Of a stretch of DNA of 64,000 bases, positions 1-8,964 are shown in pieces. Within the stretch, counting starts at the first letter, position 1, and every line of letters starts with the position of its first letter. The notes beneath the pieces were generated by a model. The model searched no databases. It was not told the DNA's origin and saw only the letters and a program-made list of their open reading frames with translations. The DNA is from Christiangramia sabulilitoris (GTDB lineage Bacteria; Bacteroidota; Bacteroidia; Flavobacteriales; Flavobacteriaceae): contig NZ_VHSF01000001.1 in assembly GCF_007050985.1 (NCBI RefSeq), positions 1,054,001 to 1,118,000 on the forward strand, given 5' to 3'. The translations under genes were made by a program, and so were the position numbers.

Positions 1-594
1 ATTCCTTAAGGCCTCATGAAAGATCTCGATGGCATAATCTGTGGTTCCACCACCAGGCAGGGTTTTATAGCTAATAATGCCTGGATATCTAATACTTCGA
101 ATATCAACGCCGAATTTATTAAAGTAATACTCACACCATCGTTCCCCTGTTTGTTTACTAATTCCGTAAACCGTGGTAGGTTCCATAACAGTTGTCTGGG
201 GCGTCTGATCTTTTGGAGTTGTAGGTCCAAAAACGGCAATACTGGAAGGCCAGAAGATCTTATCGATTTTCCCATCCTTAGCCAGATTTAATATATGGAA
301 CAGGGAATCCATATTCAAATCCCAGGCTTTCATAGGAGCCTTTTCAGCAGTAGCACTAAGCATTGCTGCCATTAAATAAACTTCCTTTATTTCGTATTTA
401 TCGACGATCTCCTTTATATGAATCTCATCTGTGGCATTCAAAATTTCAAAAGGTCCGGATTGCATTAACTCCTCTGCACCTTCTCTTATATCACTAGCGA
501 TCACCTGATCCTTTCCATGAATCTCCCTCAACTTCAGTGTTAGCTCCGTACCAATTTGTCCGCAGGCACCAATTATCAAAATCCTTCCGGCCAT
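1..594 (-). CDS. tdh: L-threonine 3-dehydrogenase, NAD-dependent epimerase type (3' end outside window)
   Basis: Oxidises L-threonine to 2-amino-3-ketobutyrate with NAD+ in the cytoplasm, the first step of threonine breakdown to glycine and acetyl-CoA. About 198 N-terminal residues lie in the window and the C-terminus runs off the left edge. Visible are the Rossmann glycine motif GACGQIG (residues 9-15), the active-site serines in WPSSIAVFG (near 117) and the YGISK pair (Tyr143, Lys147) of extended short-chain dehydrogenases. The sequence closely follows, from memory, the short-chain-type threonine dehydrogenase of Flavobacterium frigidimaris rather than the zinc-dependent Tdh. The start is the ATG eleven bases below a predicted transcription start. 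Other epimerases are possible but less likely. Confidence 0.9.
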   Translation of the reverse strand, partial: MAGRILIIGACGQIGTELTLKLREIHGKDQVIASDIREGAEELMQSGPFEILNATDEIHIKEIVDKYEIKEVYLMAAMLSATAEKAPMKAWDLNMDSLFHILNLAKDGKIDKIFWPSSIAVFGPTTPKDQTPQTTVMEPTTVYGISKQTGERWCEYYFNKFGVDIRSIRYPGIISYKTLPGGGTTDYAIEIFHEALRN

Positions 595-609
595 AAATTA
601 AATTTTTTG

Positions 610-642
610 CAAATATATTTATTTAAACAGAGGAATTCGCAA
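610..642 (-). promoter_or_regulatory. Promoter of tdh
   Basis: On the minus strand a TTG (640-642) is followed after 22 bases by TATATTTG (610-617), a full match to the Bacteroidota -7 element TAnnTTTG at permitted spacing. The predicted start of transcription is near 605. Confidence 0.6.
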
Positions 643-718
643 TCTTAGTAAATTCTTGACGTTCCTCACTAAGAATTCCGCAATGCTCATTATCCTGCAC
701 AATTCAGGAAATAATGAA

Positions 719-726
719 TAACTTTG
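719..726 (+). promoter_or_regulatory. -7 element upstream of the small lipoprotein gene
   Basis: TAACTTTG is an exact TAnnTTTG -7 element 19 bases before the ATG at 746. No clear TTG lies at the usual -33 distance, so only the -7 half is called. Confidence 0.4.
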
Positions 727-745
727 TATGATATAGATTCTCCTA

Positions 746-1312
746 ATGAACAGATTGTTATTGCTCATCATCATTTGCCTTTCAGTTTCCTGTAAAACCG
801 ATAAAAATGCAGAAGACAACGCTGAAAATAAAATGGATACCACCGCTTTTCAAAAAAAGCTTAAACTAGATTATCCAGATTATGCTTTAGAACCGCAAGC
901 AAAAGAATATGCGTTGAAATGGGTAGAATATATTACGGCTCAGAATGAAATAAGAAAACTTGAAAATACAACCATCAACCAGGTCCAGAATAATGCGGGG
1001 GCGATCGCTCAAATAATGGAAGCATTGAAAAACTCTGTACCAGACAGTTTAAGATCTGTCGCTGTGGAAGCACGGCTTAATGTGGTAAATACCAAGGCAC
1101 AGTTATTAAAGCAATATTCTGGGAGACAGGAGCCAGACCCCGGGGATATTGAGCAAACGACCAGAGAGCTGCATCTGGAGTTCAATAATCTTAAGCTCCA
1201 GATGAACGAGATTTTTTTAAAGACCCTGGAAGAGTTTGAAAAAGAACTGGATGAGTTTGAAAGAGAAGAAAGAGAAGAAAAGGAAGAGGATACTCTAGAG
1301 GATAACTTTTAA
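746..1312 (+). CDS. Hypothetical acidic coiled-coil lipoprotein
   Basis: I do not recognise a family. The first 15 residues are a hydrophobic signal followed by SVSC, a probable though weak lipobox with Cys16 as the acylation site, so it is likely anchored in the inner or outer membrane. The mature part is almost entirely helical and charged, and the last 35 residues are dominated by Glu, Lys, Phe and Leu in a heptad-like pattern that suggests a coiled coil. It has its own -7 element and is followed 40 bases later by a secreted SnoaL-like gene on the same strand. Function unknown. Confidence 0.6.
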   Translation: MNRLLLLIIICLSVSCKTDKNAEDNAENKMDTTAFQKKLKLDYPDYALEPQAKEYALKWVEYITAQNEIRKLENTTINQVQNNAGAIAQIMEALKNSVPDSLRSVAVEARLNVVNTKAQLLKQYSGRQEPDPGDIEQTTRELHLEFNNLKLQMNEIFLKTLEEFEKELDEFEREEREEKEEDTLEDNF

Positions 1313-1352
1313 GCCTGCTATAAAAATTGTAAATTGAATTAAATATAAAAAC

Positions 1353-1880
1353 ATGAAAAAACTGTTTCTTTTAAGTATTTTAATACTCAGCTTTGGCTTC
1401 ACGTCACTACATGCACAGGTCAAAAAGACTGAAGAAAATATAAATGCGGTTAAGAGACAGGTTAACAACACCATTGGGAAGTGGCACAAGGCAGCGGCCG
1501 AAGCCAATTTTGATAATTATTTTGATCTAATGACCGATGATGCCGTTTTTATAGGTACAGATGCCACTGAAAACTGGACACTCCCGGAATTTAAAGAATT
1601 TTCCAGACCCTATTTTAACTCCGGCAAAGCCTGGAGCTTTTCAACACTGGACCGGAACCTGTATGTCCATGAAAATTTAAGGGTGGCCTGGTTTGACGAA
1701 CTTCTGGATACGCAGATGGGGATATGCCGTGGTTCTGGCGTGGTAATGAAAGAAAAGGGAAAATGGAAGATACATCACTATGTATTATCTATAGCTATTC
1801 CTAATGAAAAAGTGGATGAGATCACCAGTATCAAAAAAGAATTTGATACAGATTTGATGCAGAAACTGCGTAATAATTAA
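1353..1880 (+). CDS. Secreted SnoaL/NTF2-like protein
   Basis: A 175-residue protein with a Sec signal peptide (residues 1-21, ending LHAQ) and a single NTF2-like cone fold of the SnoaL_3/DUF4440 type. Typical signs are the N-terminal helix with GKWHKAAAEANFDNYFDLM, the strand TDDAVFIGTDATENW, and the closing pattern GSGVVMKEKGKWKIHHYVL. Members of this fold are small periplasmic enzymes or binding proteins of mostly unknown substrate. No catalytic residues can be named. It probably shares a transcript with the lipoprotein gene before it (gap 40 bases). Confidence 0.75.
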   Translation: MKKLFLLSILILSFGFTSLHAQVKKTEENINAVKRQVNNTIGKWHKAAAEANFDNYFDLMTDDAVFIGTDATENWTLPEFKEFSRPYFNSGKAWSFSTLDRNLYVHENLRVAWFDELLDTQMGICRGSGVVMKEKGKWKIHHYVLSIAIPNEKVDEITSIKKEFDTDLMQKLRNN

Positions 1881-1969
1881 TAACTCATTTAATTATTTAT
1901 AAGTCCCGATTACTACTTCATCAGTTTTTGAAATTCAGAATCTTAGCTTTAAAATCTATCTTCTAAAGC

Positions 1970-1999
1970 TTTGAATATTTTACCAATTTTTTACTTTAG
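1970..1999 (+). promoter_or_regulatory. Promoter of the M13 peptidase gene
   Basis: TTTG (1970-1973) is followed after 18 bases by TACTTTAG (1992-1999), one or two mismatches from TAnnTTTG. The predicted transcript leader is about 26 bases. Confidence 0.45.
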
Positions 2000-2029
2000 C
2001 GACATTATATTTAATAATTAACCCAAATA

Positions 2030-4096
2030 ATGAAAAAAATAAACAAATTCCTGCTATTATCGGCAGTTGGAGCCGGGCTTTTTACGGCTTGTAATGACGA
2101 TAAAAAAGCAGAAGAAAAAAAAGAAGTTCATGGCATTAACCTTGCCTATATGGACACCACTACTACCCCGAAAGAAGATTTCTTCAGATACGTGAACGGG
2201 GCCTGGCTGGATAGCACAGAGATACCAAACGACCGTACACGTTGGGGAAGTTTCGATGAGCTTCGTCAAAGAACAGATGAAGATGCCCTGGCTTTACTGG
2301 AGAAAACTGCTAATAGCAAAGATCTTGATGCCGGTACAGACCAGGCTAAAGCAGTATTTCTATATAAAAGTATTATGGATACCGTCACCAGAAATAAGCA
2401 GGGAGTTGAACCTGTAAAACCGTATCTGGCGAAAATAGATGCAACCAAAACCCGGGAAGATCTTCAGGATTATCTAGTGGATATGAGTGAATATGGCAGT
2501 GCAGGATTCTTTTCTTTCGGTGTTGGTGCAGACAGTAAGAATTCTGATATGAACGCGGCTTATCTTAATCCTTCAGGATTAGGTCTTCCGGAAAGGGATT
2601 ATTACCTGCTTGATGATTCAGATTCAAAGGAAATCAGAAAGAAATACAAGGATTATATCGCTGAGATGCTTCAGTATATAGACTATTCAGAAGAAGAGGC
2701 TAAAAAAGCTGCTGAAACTGTCCTTGCTTTTGAAACCAAACTGGCCAGACCACAATTAGATAAGGTAGAGCGCCGTGACGCCAGGAATACTTATAATCCA
2801 ATGACGGTAGCTGAATTGCAAAAGATAACTCCGGCGATGCAATGGAATGCCTATTTTGAAGGAATTGGAGCTAAAAACCTTGATACGGTAATTGTTTCAC
2901 AGCCAAAATACATGAAGGCATTACAGGAAATTCTTGCTGAAAACACCGTGGAAGACTGGAAGACATACCTGAAATGGGAACTTTTCAACGAGGCGGCTTC
3001 TATCTTGACTACAGACCTGGAAAGAGAAAGCTGGGAGTTTTACAGCAAGACACTTCAGGGTGCAAAGGAACAACGACCAAGAAATGAAAGAGCTTTAAGT
3101 ACGATAAATGGTGTTCTTGGTGAAGCCCTGGGGAAATTATACGTAGAAGAGCATTTCCCGCCGCAGGCTAAGGAAACTGCGAAAGAAATGGTAGATAACA
3201 TTATTAAGGCGTACGAAAACCGTATTACCAATCTTAGCTGGATGAGCGAAGACACCAAGAAAAAAGCTCTTGAAAAACTCAGCACTTTCAATGTAAAGAT
3301 TGGGTATCCGGATACCTGGAAAGATTACAGCGATCTTGAGATTCAGAGTCCTGAAGATGGAGGTTCCTATTTCCAGAATATACTGAATGCGCAAAAATGG
3401 CGAGTTGCAGATAATCTTGCAGACCTTGGTCAACCGGTAGATAAAACTGAATGGTTCATGTCGCCGCAAACTGTGAATGCTTATTATAACCCACGATATA
3501 ATGAGATCGTTTTCCCGGCAGCGATCCTTCAGCCACCTTTTTATGACTACGAGGCAGATGCTGCCGTTAATTATGGTGGAATTGGAGCCGTAATTGGTCA
3601 CGAGATCTCGCATGGATTTGATGATAGTGGCGCTCGTTTTGACGCTCAGGGAAATTTAAATAACTGGTGGACAGAAAAAGATCTTGAGCAATTCGAGGAA
3701 CTTGGCAGTGAGCTGGCAGAGCAGTATAGCGCTATAGAAGTATTAGACAGTGTTTATATCAATGGTAAGTTTACCCTTGGAGAGAACATTGGAGATCTTG
3801 GAGGGGTGAATGCTGCTTATGATGGCCTTCAGATCCATTTGGATGAAAACGGAAATCCCGGAGTGATCGACGGCTTTACGCCAGAGCAAAGATTCTTCCT
3901 TTCATGGGCTACGGTATGGAGAACCAAAATGCGTGAAGAAGCTTTAAGAAACAGGATCAAAACAGATTCCCATTCTCCGGGTATGTACAGAGCATATGTA
4001 CCTCTTCAAAATATCGATGCCTGGTATGGTGCATTCAATATTACAGAAGGAGATGCGATGTATGTAAAACCAGAGGATCGTGTAAAGATCTGGTAA
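2030..4096 (+). CDS. M13 family zinc metallopeptidase (PepO/neprilysin-like), lipoprotein
   Basis: A membrane-anchored zinc endopeptidase expected to cut oligopeptides outside the cytoplasm. Residues 1-20 are a signal ending in FTAC with Cys21 as lipidation site; the following NDDKK resembles the acidic export signal of surface lipoproteins in this phylum. The M13_N domain covers roughly residues 45-430, and the M13 catalytic domain follows: HEISH (His524, Glu525, His528), the third zinc ligand in GENIGDLGG (Glu585, Asp589), NAYYNP for substrate binding, and the C-terminal VKIW ending in Trp as usual in the family. Length (688) is normal. Own promoter and terminator, so a single-gene unit. 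Confidence 0.95.
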   Translation: MKKINKFLLLSAVGAGLFTACNDDKKAEEKKEVHGINLAYMDTTTTPKEDFFRYVNGAWLDSTEIPNDRTRWGSFDELRQRTDEDALALLEKTANSKDLDAGTDQAKAVFLYKSIMDTVTRNKQGVEPVKPYLAKIDATKTREDLQDYLVDMSEYGSAGFFSFGVGADSKNSDMNAAYLNPSGLGLPERDYYLLDDSDSKEIRKKYKDYIAEMLQYIDYSEEEAKKAAETVLAFETKLARPQLDKVERRDARNTYNPMTVAELQKITPAMQWNAYFEGIGAKNLDTVIVSQPKYMKALQEILAENTVEDWKTYLKWELFNEAASILTTDLERESWEFYSKTLQGAKEQRPRNERALSTINGVLGEALGKLYVEEHFPPQAKETAKEMVDNIIKAYENRITNLSWMSEDTKKKALEKLSTFNVKIGYPDTWKDYSDLEIQSPEDGGSYFQNILNAQKWRVADNLADLGQPVDKTEWFMSPQTVNAYYNPRYNEIVFPAAILQPPFYDYEADAAVNYGGIGAVIGHEISHGFDDSGARFDAQGNLNNWWTEKDLEQFEELGSELAEQYSAIEVLDSVYINGKFTLGENIGDLGGVNAAYDGLQIHLDENGNPGVIDGFTPEQRFFLSWATVWRTKMREEALRNRIKTDSHSPGMYRAYVPLQNIDAWYGAFNITEGDAMYVKPEDRVKIW

Positions 4097-4112
4097 TATA
4101 TTATCTCACAAC

Positions 4113-4150
4113 AATAAAAAAGGCCGGTTTTAAAACCGGCCTTTTTTATT
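4113..4150 (+). terminator. Rho-independent terminator after the M13 peptidase gene
   Basis: A perfect 38-base palindrome with a GC-rich core AAGGCCGG/CCGGCCTT and an A-run before and T-run after, 17 bases after the stop codon. It could act in both directions. Confidence 0.9.
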
Positions 4151-4239
4151 TAAATATCATTCTTATTTCAGAAGATTTAGAGTAAATTTAATAGATACGG
4201 CACCAAATTGGGATATAACCTGTAATAAAGTCCGGAACT

Positions 4240-4701
4240 ATGAGAATTAAGCTGATCATATTTTTATGCCTTTTCTTACCCGCGGAATATCACTTTGACA
4301 AAACAGCTCAGGACAGTAAAAATTTTGACTGGTTAATTGGGAACTGGATTCGAACGAATAACCAACCCGGTCTTAAAACTTTCGAAATCTGGACAAAATA
4401 TTCTGAAAATGTATACCATGGAGAGGGCTTTACCCTAAAAGATACAGATACTGTATTTAAAGAAGGTCTGCAGCTGGTTAATACTGCGGGGACATGGGAA
4501 TATATAGTTAGTGGAGTAAATGAAGAGCCAACTTCCTTTCGCCTTATTTCCATAGAAAAAGGAAAATTCATTGCCGAAAACCTGAGAAATGAATTTCCTA
4601 AAAGATTTAATTATTACAGGGATGGAGAAAAACTGATCGCTCTTGCTTCAGCAGACAATAAAGAAGTTAAGTTTGAATTTCTAAAAAAGGATCAGAAGTA
4701 A
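4240..4701 (+). CDS. Secreted DUF6265-like protein
   Basis: A 153-residue protein with a short hydrophobic signal (residues 3-15). The mature part opens with FDWLIGNWIR and continues with alternating strands (VYHGEGFTL, WEYIVSGV, FRLISIEKGKFIAEN, FNYYRDGEKLIAL), the arrangement of small lipocalin-like barrels annotated as DUF6265. Role and ligand are unknown. It is transcribed alone and its last ten bases overlap the 3' end of the convergent yraN gene. Confidence 0.65.
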   Translation: MRIKLIIFLCLFLPAEYHFDKTAQDSKNFDWLIGNWIRTNNQPGLKTFEIWTKYSENVYHGEGFTLKDTDTVFKEGLQLVNTAGTWEYIVSGVNEEPTSFRLISIEKGKFIAENLRNEFPKRFNYYRDGEKLIALASADNKEVKFEFLKKDQK

Positions 4702-5051
4702 AAAAAGGCATCCTGAATATGCTCTATTTTCTGTCCTGCTTTATTTTTGATAATCGCAATGATATCAAAACGCACTTCCACATCCAGCCCCGATTCTTCT
4801 ACATAATAATTCATTGCTTTTACCAGTTGCTGGATCTGCTTCTTTTTAACGAAATCCTGTGGATCTCCAAATTCAGGAGTACTTCTGGTTTTGACTTCGG
4901 CAGCGATTAAAGTGTTCCCTCTTCTGGCGATTATATCTATTTCTGCTTTCTGATATCGGTAATTTCGCTCCAGGATCTCAAATTCCTTCAGGACCAGATA
5001 TTCGACAGCCAGCTCCTCCCCTTTTCTTCCCAGTACGTTATGATCTGCCAT
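4692..5051 (-). CDS. yraN: YraN family (UPF0102) endonuclease-like protein
   Basis: A 119-residue single-domain protein of the restriction-endonuclease-like fold related to Holliday-junction resolvases; its cellular role is not settled. The N-terminal GRKGEELAVEYL (residues 8-19) and the metal-binding set Glu37-x-Asp39 then AEVK (Glu52, Lys54) with KTRS are all present, so the active site looks intact. Length is typical. It lies 14 bases after a lipoprotein gene on the same strand and converges on the secreted gene at 4240 with a ten-base overlap. Confidence 0.92.
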   Translation of the reverse strand: MADHNVLGRKGEELAVEYLVLKEFEILERNYRYQKAEIDIIARRGNTLIAAEVKTRSTPEFGDPQDFVKKKQIQQLVKAMNYYVEESGLDVEVRFDIIAIIKNKAGQKIEHIQDAFFYF

Positions 5052-5065
5052 TCCTAAATCAATTT

Positions 5066-5647
5066 TTAAACCGCGTAATTAATGACAATCGCCGCTACTT
5101 TTAGATCTAAAGCTTCAATCTCCGCGGGTGTGGCCTCAATGATCTGATCTTTATAAAATTTGTTTTCGGGATCATTTTCTGGAGCCAGGAATACTCTTAA
5201 ACCAGTGTTTTCAAGTTTTCCTTCATTCCAGTCTACAGCTCCACTATAATCCCAGCCAAATCCATAGAAAGAGATTTTCCTGCCATTTTTTTTATTCAAT
5301 TCATCATAACCGGTTCCAATATCGATTCCCGTCTTAGATTTCCATTTCCCGGATTTGGTATATCTTAAATCATAAATATTCTTTCTGTCCTCATTTTGCC
5401 AGGTAATTTGCAATTCATTCTCAGTCCCGGGATATAATATTGAATATGCTCTCTCTTCTGTCCCTTCTTCAAACAGATCTATTCCTTCAGCTATATTAGC
5501 ATCGGGATAATTAGCATGGAGATCATCAGAATTCATTTTGCCGAGATCTTCAATAGTATACTTCGAGATAGCACCGGCATTGCTTTTTTTAGAACCACTA
5601 CAGGCTGCGATTAAAAAAACGGTCAGGATCAGAATTATTTTACGCAT
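5066..5647 (-). CDS. Hypothetical lipoprotein
   Basis: I do not recognise a family. A clear lipobox IAAC places the acylated Cys at position 16, followed by SGSKKS without acidic residues, which suggests a periplasm-facing anchor. The 177-residue mature part has a run of beta-strands rich in aromatic residues, with [17 protein letters not shown] and [19 protein letters not shown], that suggest one compact beta domain. It lies directly upstream of yraN (14-base gap), probably in one transcript, and diverges from metG. Confidence 0.6.
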   Translation of the reverse strand: MRKIILILTVFLIAACSGSKKSNAGAISKYTIEDLGKMNSDDLHANYPDANIAEGIDLFEEGTEERAYSILYPGTENELQITWQNEDRKNIYDLRYTKSGKWKSKTGIDIGTGYDELNKKNGRKISFYGFGWDYSGAVDWNEGKLENTGLRVFLAPENDPENKFYKDQIIEATPAEIEALDLKVAAIVINYAV

Positions 5648-5769
5648 ATAAATCTATTTCAGGTAAAAGTAGAAAGTTATTCGGCAAGGCTTTTGGCTTT
5701 TACAAGAATTTAACGCGTATTCGAACACCTTTGCTTAACTTTACGGCTCTTAAAAAAGGACATAGAATA

Positions 5770-7845
5770 ATGAGCAAAAATCCTCAGAGATTTACGATTA
5801 CAGCGGCCCTTCCATATACCAACGGGCCTATTCATATAGGACATTTAGCCGGGGTTTATGTACCGGCAGACATATATTCAAGATTTCTTCGCATGCAGGG
5901 GCACGATGTGGCTTTTGTTTGTGGTAGTGATGAGCATGGAGTGCCTATTACCATTAAAGCGAAAAAAGAAGGAGTGAGTCCACAGGATGTAGTTGATAAA
6001 TACAACGGGATCATAAAAAAGTCTTTTGAAGAATTCGGGGTGAGTTTCGACAATTACTCACGTACTTCCGGGAAGACCCACCACGATACCGCTTCGGCAT
6101 TTTTCAAAAAAATGTATGAAGATGGTAAATTCATTGAGGAAACTACCAAGCAACTTTATGATGAGGAAGCAGGACAATTCCTGGCCGATAGATTTGTAAC
6201 CGGTACCTGCCCTAAATGTGGTAATGAAGAAGCCTATGGAGATCAATGTGAAAGCTGCGGAACCTCGCTTAATGCGACAGATCTTATAAATCCAAAGTCT
6301 GCTATTACCGGTGCGGTTCCAACCTTGAAAGAAACCAGGCACTGGTTCCTTCCCCTGGATCAATATGAGGATTTCCTGAAAGAATGGATCCTGAAAGGAC
6401 ATAAAGCAGACTGGAAATCTAACGTTTACGGACAGGTGAAATCATGGATAGACGATGGCCTTCGTGCCCGCGCGGTAACCCGTGACCTCGATTGGGGAAT
6501 TCCTGTTCCTGTTGAAGGCGGGGATGGTAAAGTACTGTATGTTTGGTTCGATGCGCCTATAGGTTACATTTCTTCTACGAAAGAATGGGCCGCCAGAGAA
6601 GGCAAAGACTGGGAACCTTACTGGAAAGATGAAAATACCAAACTGGTACATTTTATTGGCAAAGACAATATCGTCTTTCATTGTATCATTTTCCCGGTGA
6701 TGCTTAAAGCTCACGGAGATTATATTCTTCCAGAAAATGTTCCGGCAAACGAGTTTCTTAACCTTGAAGGAAAGAAACTTTCTACCTCAAAGAACTGGGC
6801 GGTATGGCTGCACGAATACCTGGAAGACTTCCCGGGTCAGCAGGATGTTTTGAGATATGCCCTTACCGCGAACGCCCCTGAAACTAAAGACAATGATTTT
6901 ACCTGGAAAGATTTCCAGGCCAGAAATAATAATGAACTGGTGGCCATCTTCGGAAACTTTATAAACCGGGTGGTGGTGCTTACCAACAAATATTATAACG
7001 GAATTGTTCCAGAACCGGGAACTTATTCTGAAGTTGATGAAAAGACGATAGCCGAACTAAAGGCTTATCCTTCAGTGATCGCAAGTTCTATCGAGAGATA
7101 CAGGTTTAGAGAAGCCCAGGGAGAATTGATGAACCTGGCCAGGCTCGGTAATAAATACCTTGCAGATGAAGAGCCATGGAAACTGATCAAGACCGATGAA
7201 GAAAGAGTGAAGACCATCATGTATGTGGCGCTTCAGATCGCTTCTGCATTATCAATAATCAGTGAACCTTTCTTGCCATTTACCTCGGACAAACTGAAAA
7301 AGATGCTGAACCAGGTGAATGAAACTTCAGATAATACTCCAGACTGGGATATTATTGGAACTAAAAAAGCATTAATTCCTGCCGGGCATCAAATTGGAAA
7401 AGCCGAATTACTTTTTAGCAAAATAGAGGATGAACAAATGGAAAAACAGCTGGAGAAATTAGAGGCTACTAAAACTGCGAACGCCATGGAAGATCGAAAA
7501 GCAGAACCTCAGAAAGAGATCGCTACCTTTGAAGATTTCACCAAAATGGATCTGCGAGTGGGAACTATTATCGAGGCTGAAAAAATGCCAAAAACCAAGA
7601 AATTACTCATTCTAAAGGTTGATACCGGTTTAGATAAAAGAACCGTGGTTTCCGGAATTGCTGAACACTTCAAACCAGAAGATGTTATTGGTAAAAAAGT
7701 AACCGTCCTGGTAAATCTTGCTCCAAGAAAATTACGCGGTGTAGAAAGCGAGGGAATGATCCTTATGACCGAAAATGCAGAAGGAAAACTGGTTTTTGTA
7801 AACCCTGATGAAGATGGTGTTAAAAGCGGGACAACTATCAATTAG
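5770..7845 (+). CDS. metG: Methionyl-tRNA synthetase
   Basis: Charges initiator and elongator tRNA-Met with methionine in the cytoplasm. The class I signature HIGH is at residues 22-25 and the KMSKS loop appears as KLSTS (336-340). The zinc knuckle has CPKCG (147-151) and CESCG, the two-pair MetRS type. The last hundred residues, starting at [12 protein letters not shown] (about 587), are the EMAP/Trbp111-like tRNA-binding domain that mediates dimerisation. I place the start at MSKNPQRF and not at the TTG 39 bases upstream, because that region contains CACCTTTG, a likely -7 element, and the family starts here. Length 691 is normal. Confidence 0.97.
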   Translation: MSKNPQRFTITAALPYTNGPIHIGHLAGVYVPADIYSRFLRMQGHDVAFVCGSDEHGVPITIKAKKEGVSPQDVVDKYNGIIKKSFEEFGVSFDNYSRTSGKTHHDTASAFFKKMYEDGKFIEETTKQLYDEEAGQFLADRFVTGTCPKCGNEEAYGDQCESCGTSLNATDLINPKSAITGAVPTLKETRHWFLPLDQYEDFLKEWILKGHKADWKSNVYGQVKSWIDDGLRARAVTRDLDWGIPVPVEGGDGKVLYVWFDAPIGYISSTKEWAAREGKDWEPYWKDENTKLVHFIGKDNIVFHCIIFPVMLKAHGDYILPENVPANEFLNLEGKKLSTSKNWAVWLHEYLEDFPGQQDVLRYALTANAPETKDNDFTWKDFQARNNNELVAIFGNFINRVVVLTNKYYNGIVPEPGTYSEVDEKTIAELKAYPSVIASSIERYRFREAQGELMNLARLGNKYLADEEPWKLIKTDEERVKTIMYVALQIASALSIISEPFLPFTSDKLKKMLNQVNETSDNTPDWDIIGTKKALIPAGHQIGKAELLFSKIEDEQMEKQLEKLEATKTANAMEDRKAEPQKEIATFEDFTKMDLRVGTIIEAEKMPKTKKLLILKVDTGLDKRTVVSGIAEHFKPEDVIGKKVTVLVNLAPRKLRGVESEGMILMTENAEGKLVFVNPDEDGVKSGTTIN

Positions 7846-7850
7846 AACGA

Positions 7851-7888
7851 TTTTTATCACATTTAGTGCAGTCTAAAGGTGATAAAAA
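7851..7888. repeat. Long imperfect hairpin after metG
   Basis: TTTTTATCAC (7851-7860) pairs with GTGATAAAAA (7879-7888), and after one mismatch TTTAG pairs with CTAAA around a six-base loop. T-runs precede and A-runs follow the stem, the reverse of an intrinsic terminator, so its role is unclear. Confidence 0.6.
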
Positions 7889-7924
7889 ACTATATCATAG
7901 CCTTATCTTAAGTGTATTAGTCAA

Positions 7925-7989
7925 GCTGAACTTGTTTCAGCTTTTCTTTGATGCTATACATTTTCTATAGATCCTGAAACAAGTTCAGG
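7925..7989. repeat. Paired CTGAA(N5)TTCAG intergenic repeat
   Basis: GCTGAACTTGTTTCAGC (7925-7941) and CCTGAAACAAGTTCAGG (7973-7989) are inverted copies of one 15-base core, each itself an imperfect palindrome with CTGAA/TTCAG arms. The second copy is followed by ATGAC. From memory this resembles a short intergenic repeat scattered through flavobacterial genomes; the window holds only this pair. Confidence 0.6.
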
Positions 7990-8020
7990 ATGACGGCTAA
8001 CGATCAGGTATTTCAAATTC

Positions 8021-8923
8021 ATGCTTAAAATTGCCTTTCACCCCATCTATAAACATCCTCTCCCGGAAGGTCATAGATTCCCTATGGAGAAGTATGATCT
8101 ACTGCCAAAACAATTGATTCACGAAGGCACCTGTGGTGAGGTAAATTTCTTTCAACCCCATTTCCCAGATAGTTCCCATATTCTGAAAGTTCATGAGGAG
8201 GATTATTTTAATCGCCTGAAAAATCTTGAGCTCACGAAAAAAGAGATCCGGGTATCTGGCTTTCCGTTATCTCAGCAACTGGTGGACAGGGAACAGATAA
8301 TTGCAGATGGGACGATTAAGTCCTGCCACCACGCTCTGGAAAATGGAATTTCCATGAATATTGCCGGCGGGACTCATCATGCCTACTCTAACAGAGCTGA
8401 GGCATTTTGTTTACTAAATGACCAGGCCATTGCCGCCAGGTATTTGCAGGAAAACGGGCTAGCCCGGAAAATTCTTATTGTAGATCTGGATGTACATCAG
8501 GGAAATGGTACTGCAGAGATCTTTCAGAACGATGATTCAGTTTTTACATTCTCCATGCATGGAAAGGGAAATTATCCTTTTAGAAAAGAACGATCAGACC
8601 TGGACCTTGAACTGGCAGACGGCACCGGTGATGCAGAGTATCTCAAAAAATTAAAGTCTACCCTACCCGATCTTATCGAAAGAACCGAGCCGGACTTTAT
8701 TTTTTATCTCTGCGGTGTGGATATCCTGGAAACAGATAAGCTGGGAAAACTTTCCTGCAGTATTTCCGGTTGCAAGGAAAGGGACCGTTATGTACTACAA
8801 ACCTGCCATGATCTTGGAATACCCGTACAATGTAGTATGGGCGGAGGTTACTCCTGCGATATTAAACGGATTCTGGAGGCTCATGCCAATACTTACCGAC
8901 TGGCCCAGGAGATCTATTTTTAA
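8021..8923 (+). CDS. Histone deacetylase family zinc hydrolase
   Basis: A 300-residue single-domain member of the arginase/deacetylase fold, probably a cytoplasmic deacetylase or amidohydrolase acting on an N-acetyl or acyl amine; the true substrate is not known. The catalytic His pair is in AGGTHHAYS (His119, His120), the zinc ligands are Asp157 and His159 in DLDVHQGNG and Asp239 in ILETDKLG, and the substrate-gating Tyr lies in MGGGYS. All catalytic positions are therefore kept. It resembles the class IV-like bacterial deacetylases more than acetoin-utilisation AcuC. No operon partner is evident; a repeat pair lies just upstream. Confidence 0.9.
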   Translation: MLKIAFHPIYKHPLPEGHRFPMEKYDLLPKQLIHEGTCGEVNFFQPHFPDSSHILKVHEEDYFNRLKNLELTKKEIRVSGFPLSQQLVDREQIIADGTIKSCHHALENGISMNIAGGTHHAYSNRAEAFCLLNDQAIAARYLQENGLARKILIVDLDVHQGNGTAEIFQNDDSVFTFSMHGKGNYPFRKERSDLDLELADGTGDAEYLKKLKSTLPDLIERTEPDFIFYLCGVDILETDKLGKLSCSISGCKERDRYVLQTCHDLGIPVQCSMGGGYSCDIKRILEAHANTYRLAQEIYF

Positions 8924-8964
8924 GTAACTATTGTTAATTCCAATTACTTTATTCGTTTTTAGGA

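Noticed and set aside
3137-3613. Open frame of 158 codons on the minus strand
   Set aside because: Fully antisense to the conserved M13 peptidase gene, including its HExxH region; no recognisable motif.
5731-5769. Upstream start for metG
   Set aside because: The codon is TTG, sits within a likely -7 element, and adds residues the family does not have.
7851-7888. Intrinsic terminator for metG
   Set aside because: Stem is strong but the T-run precedes the stem instead of following it on both strands.
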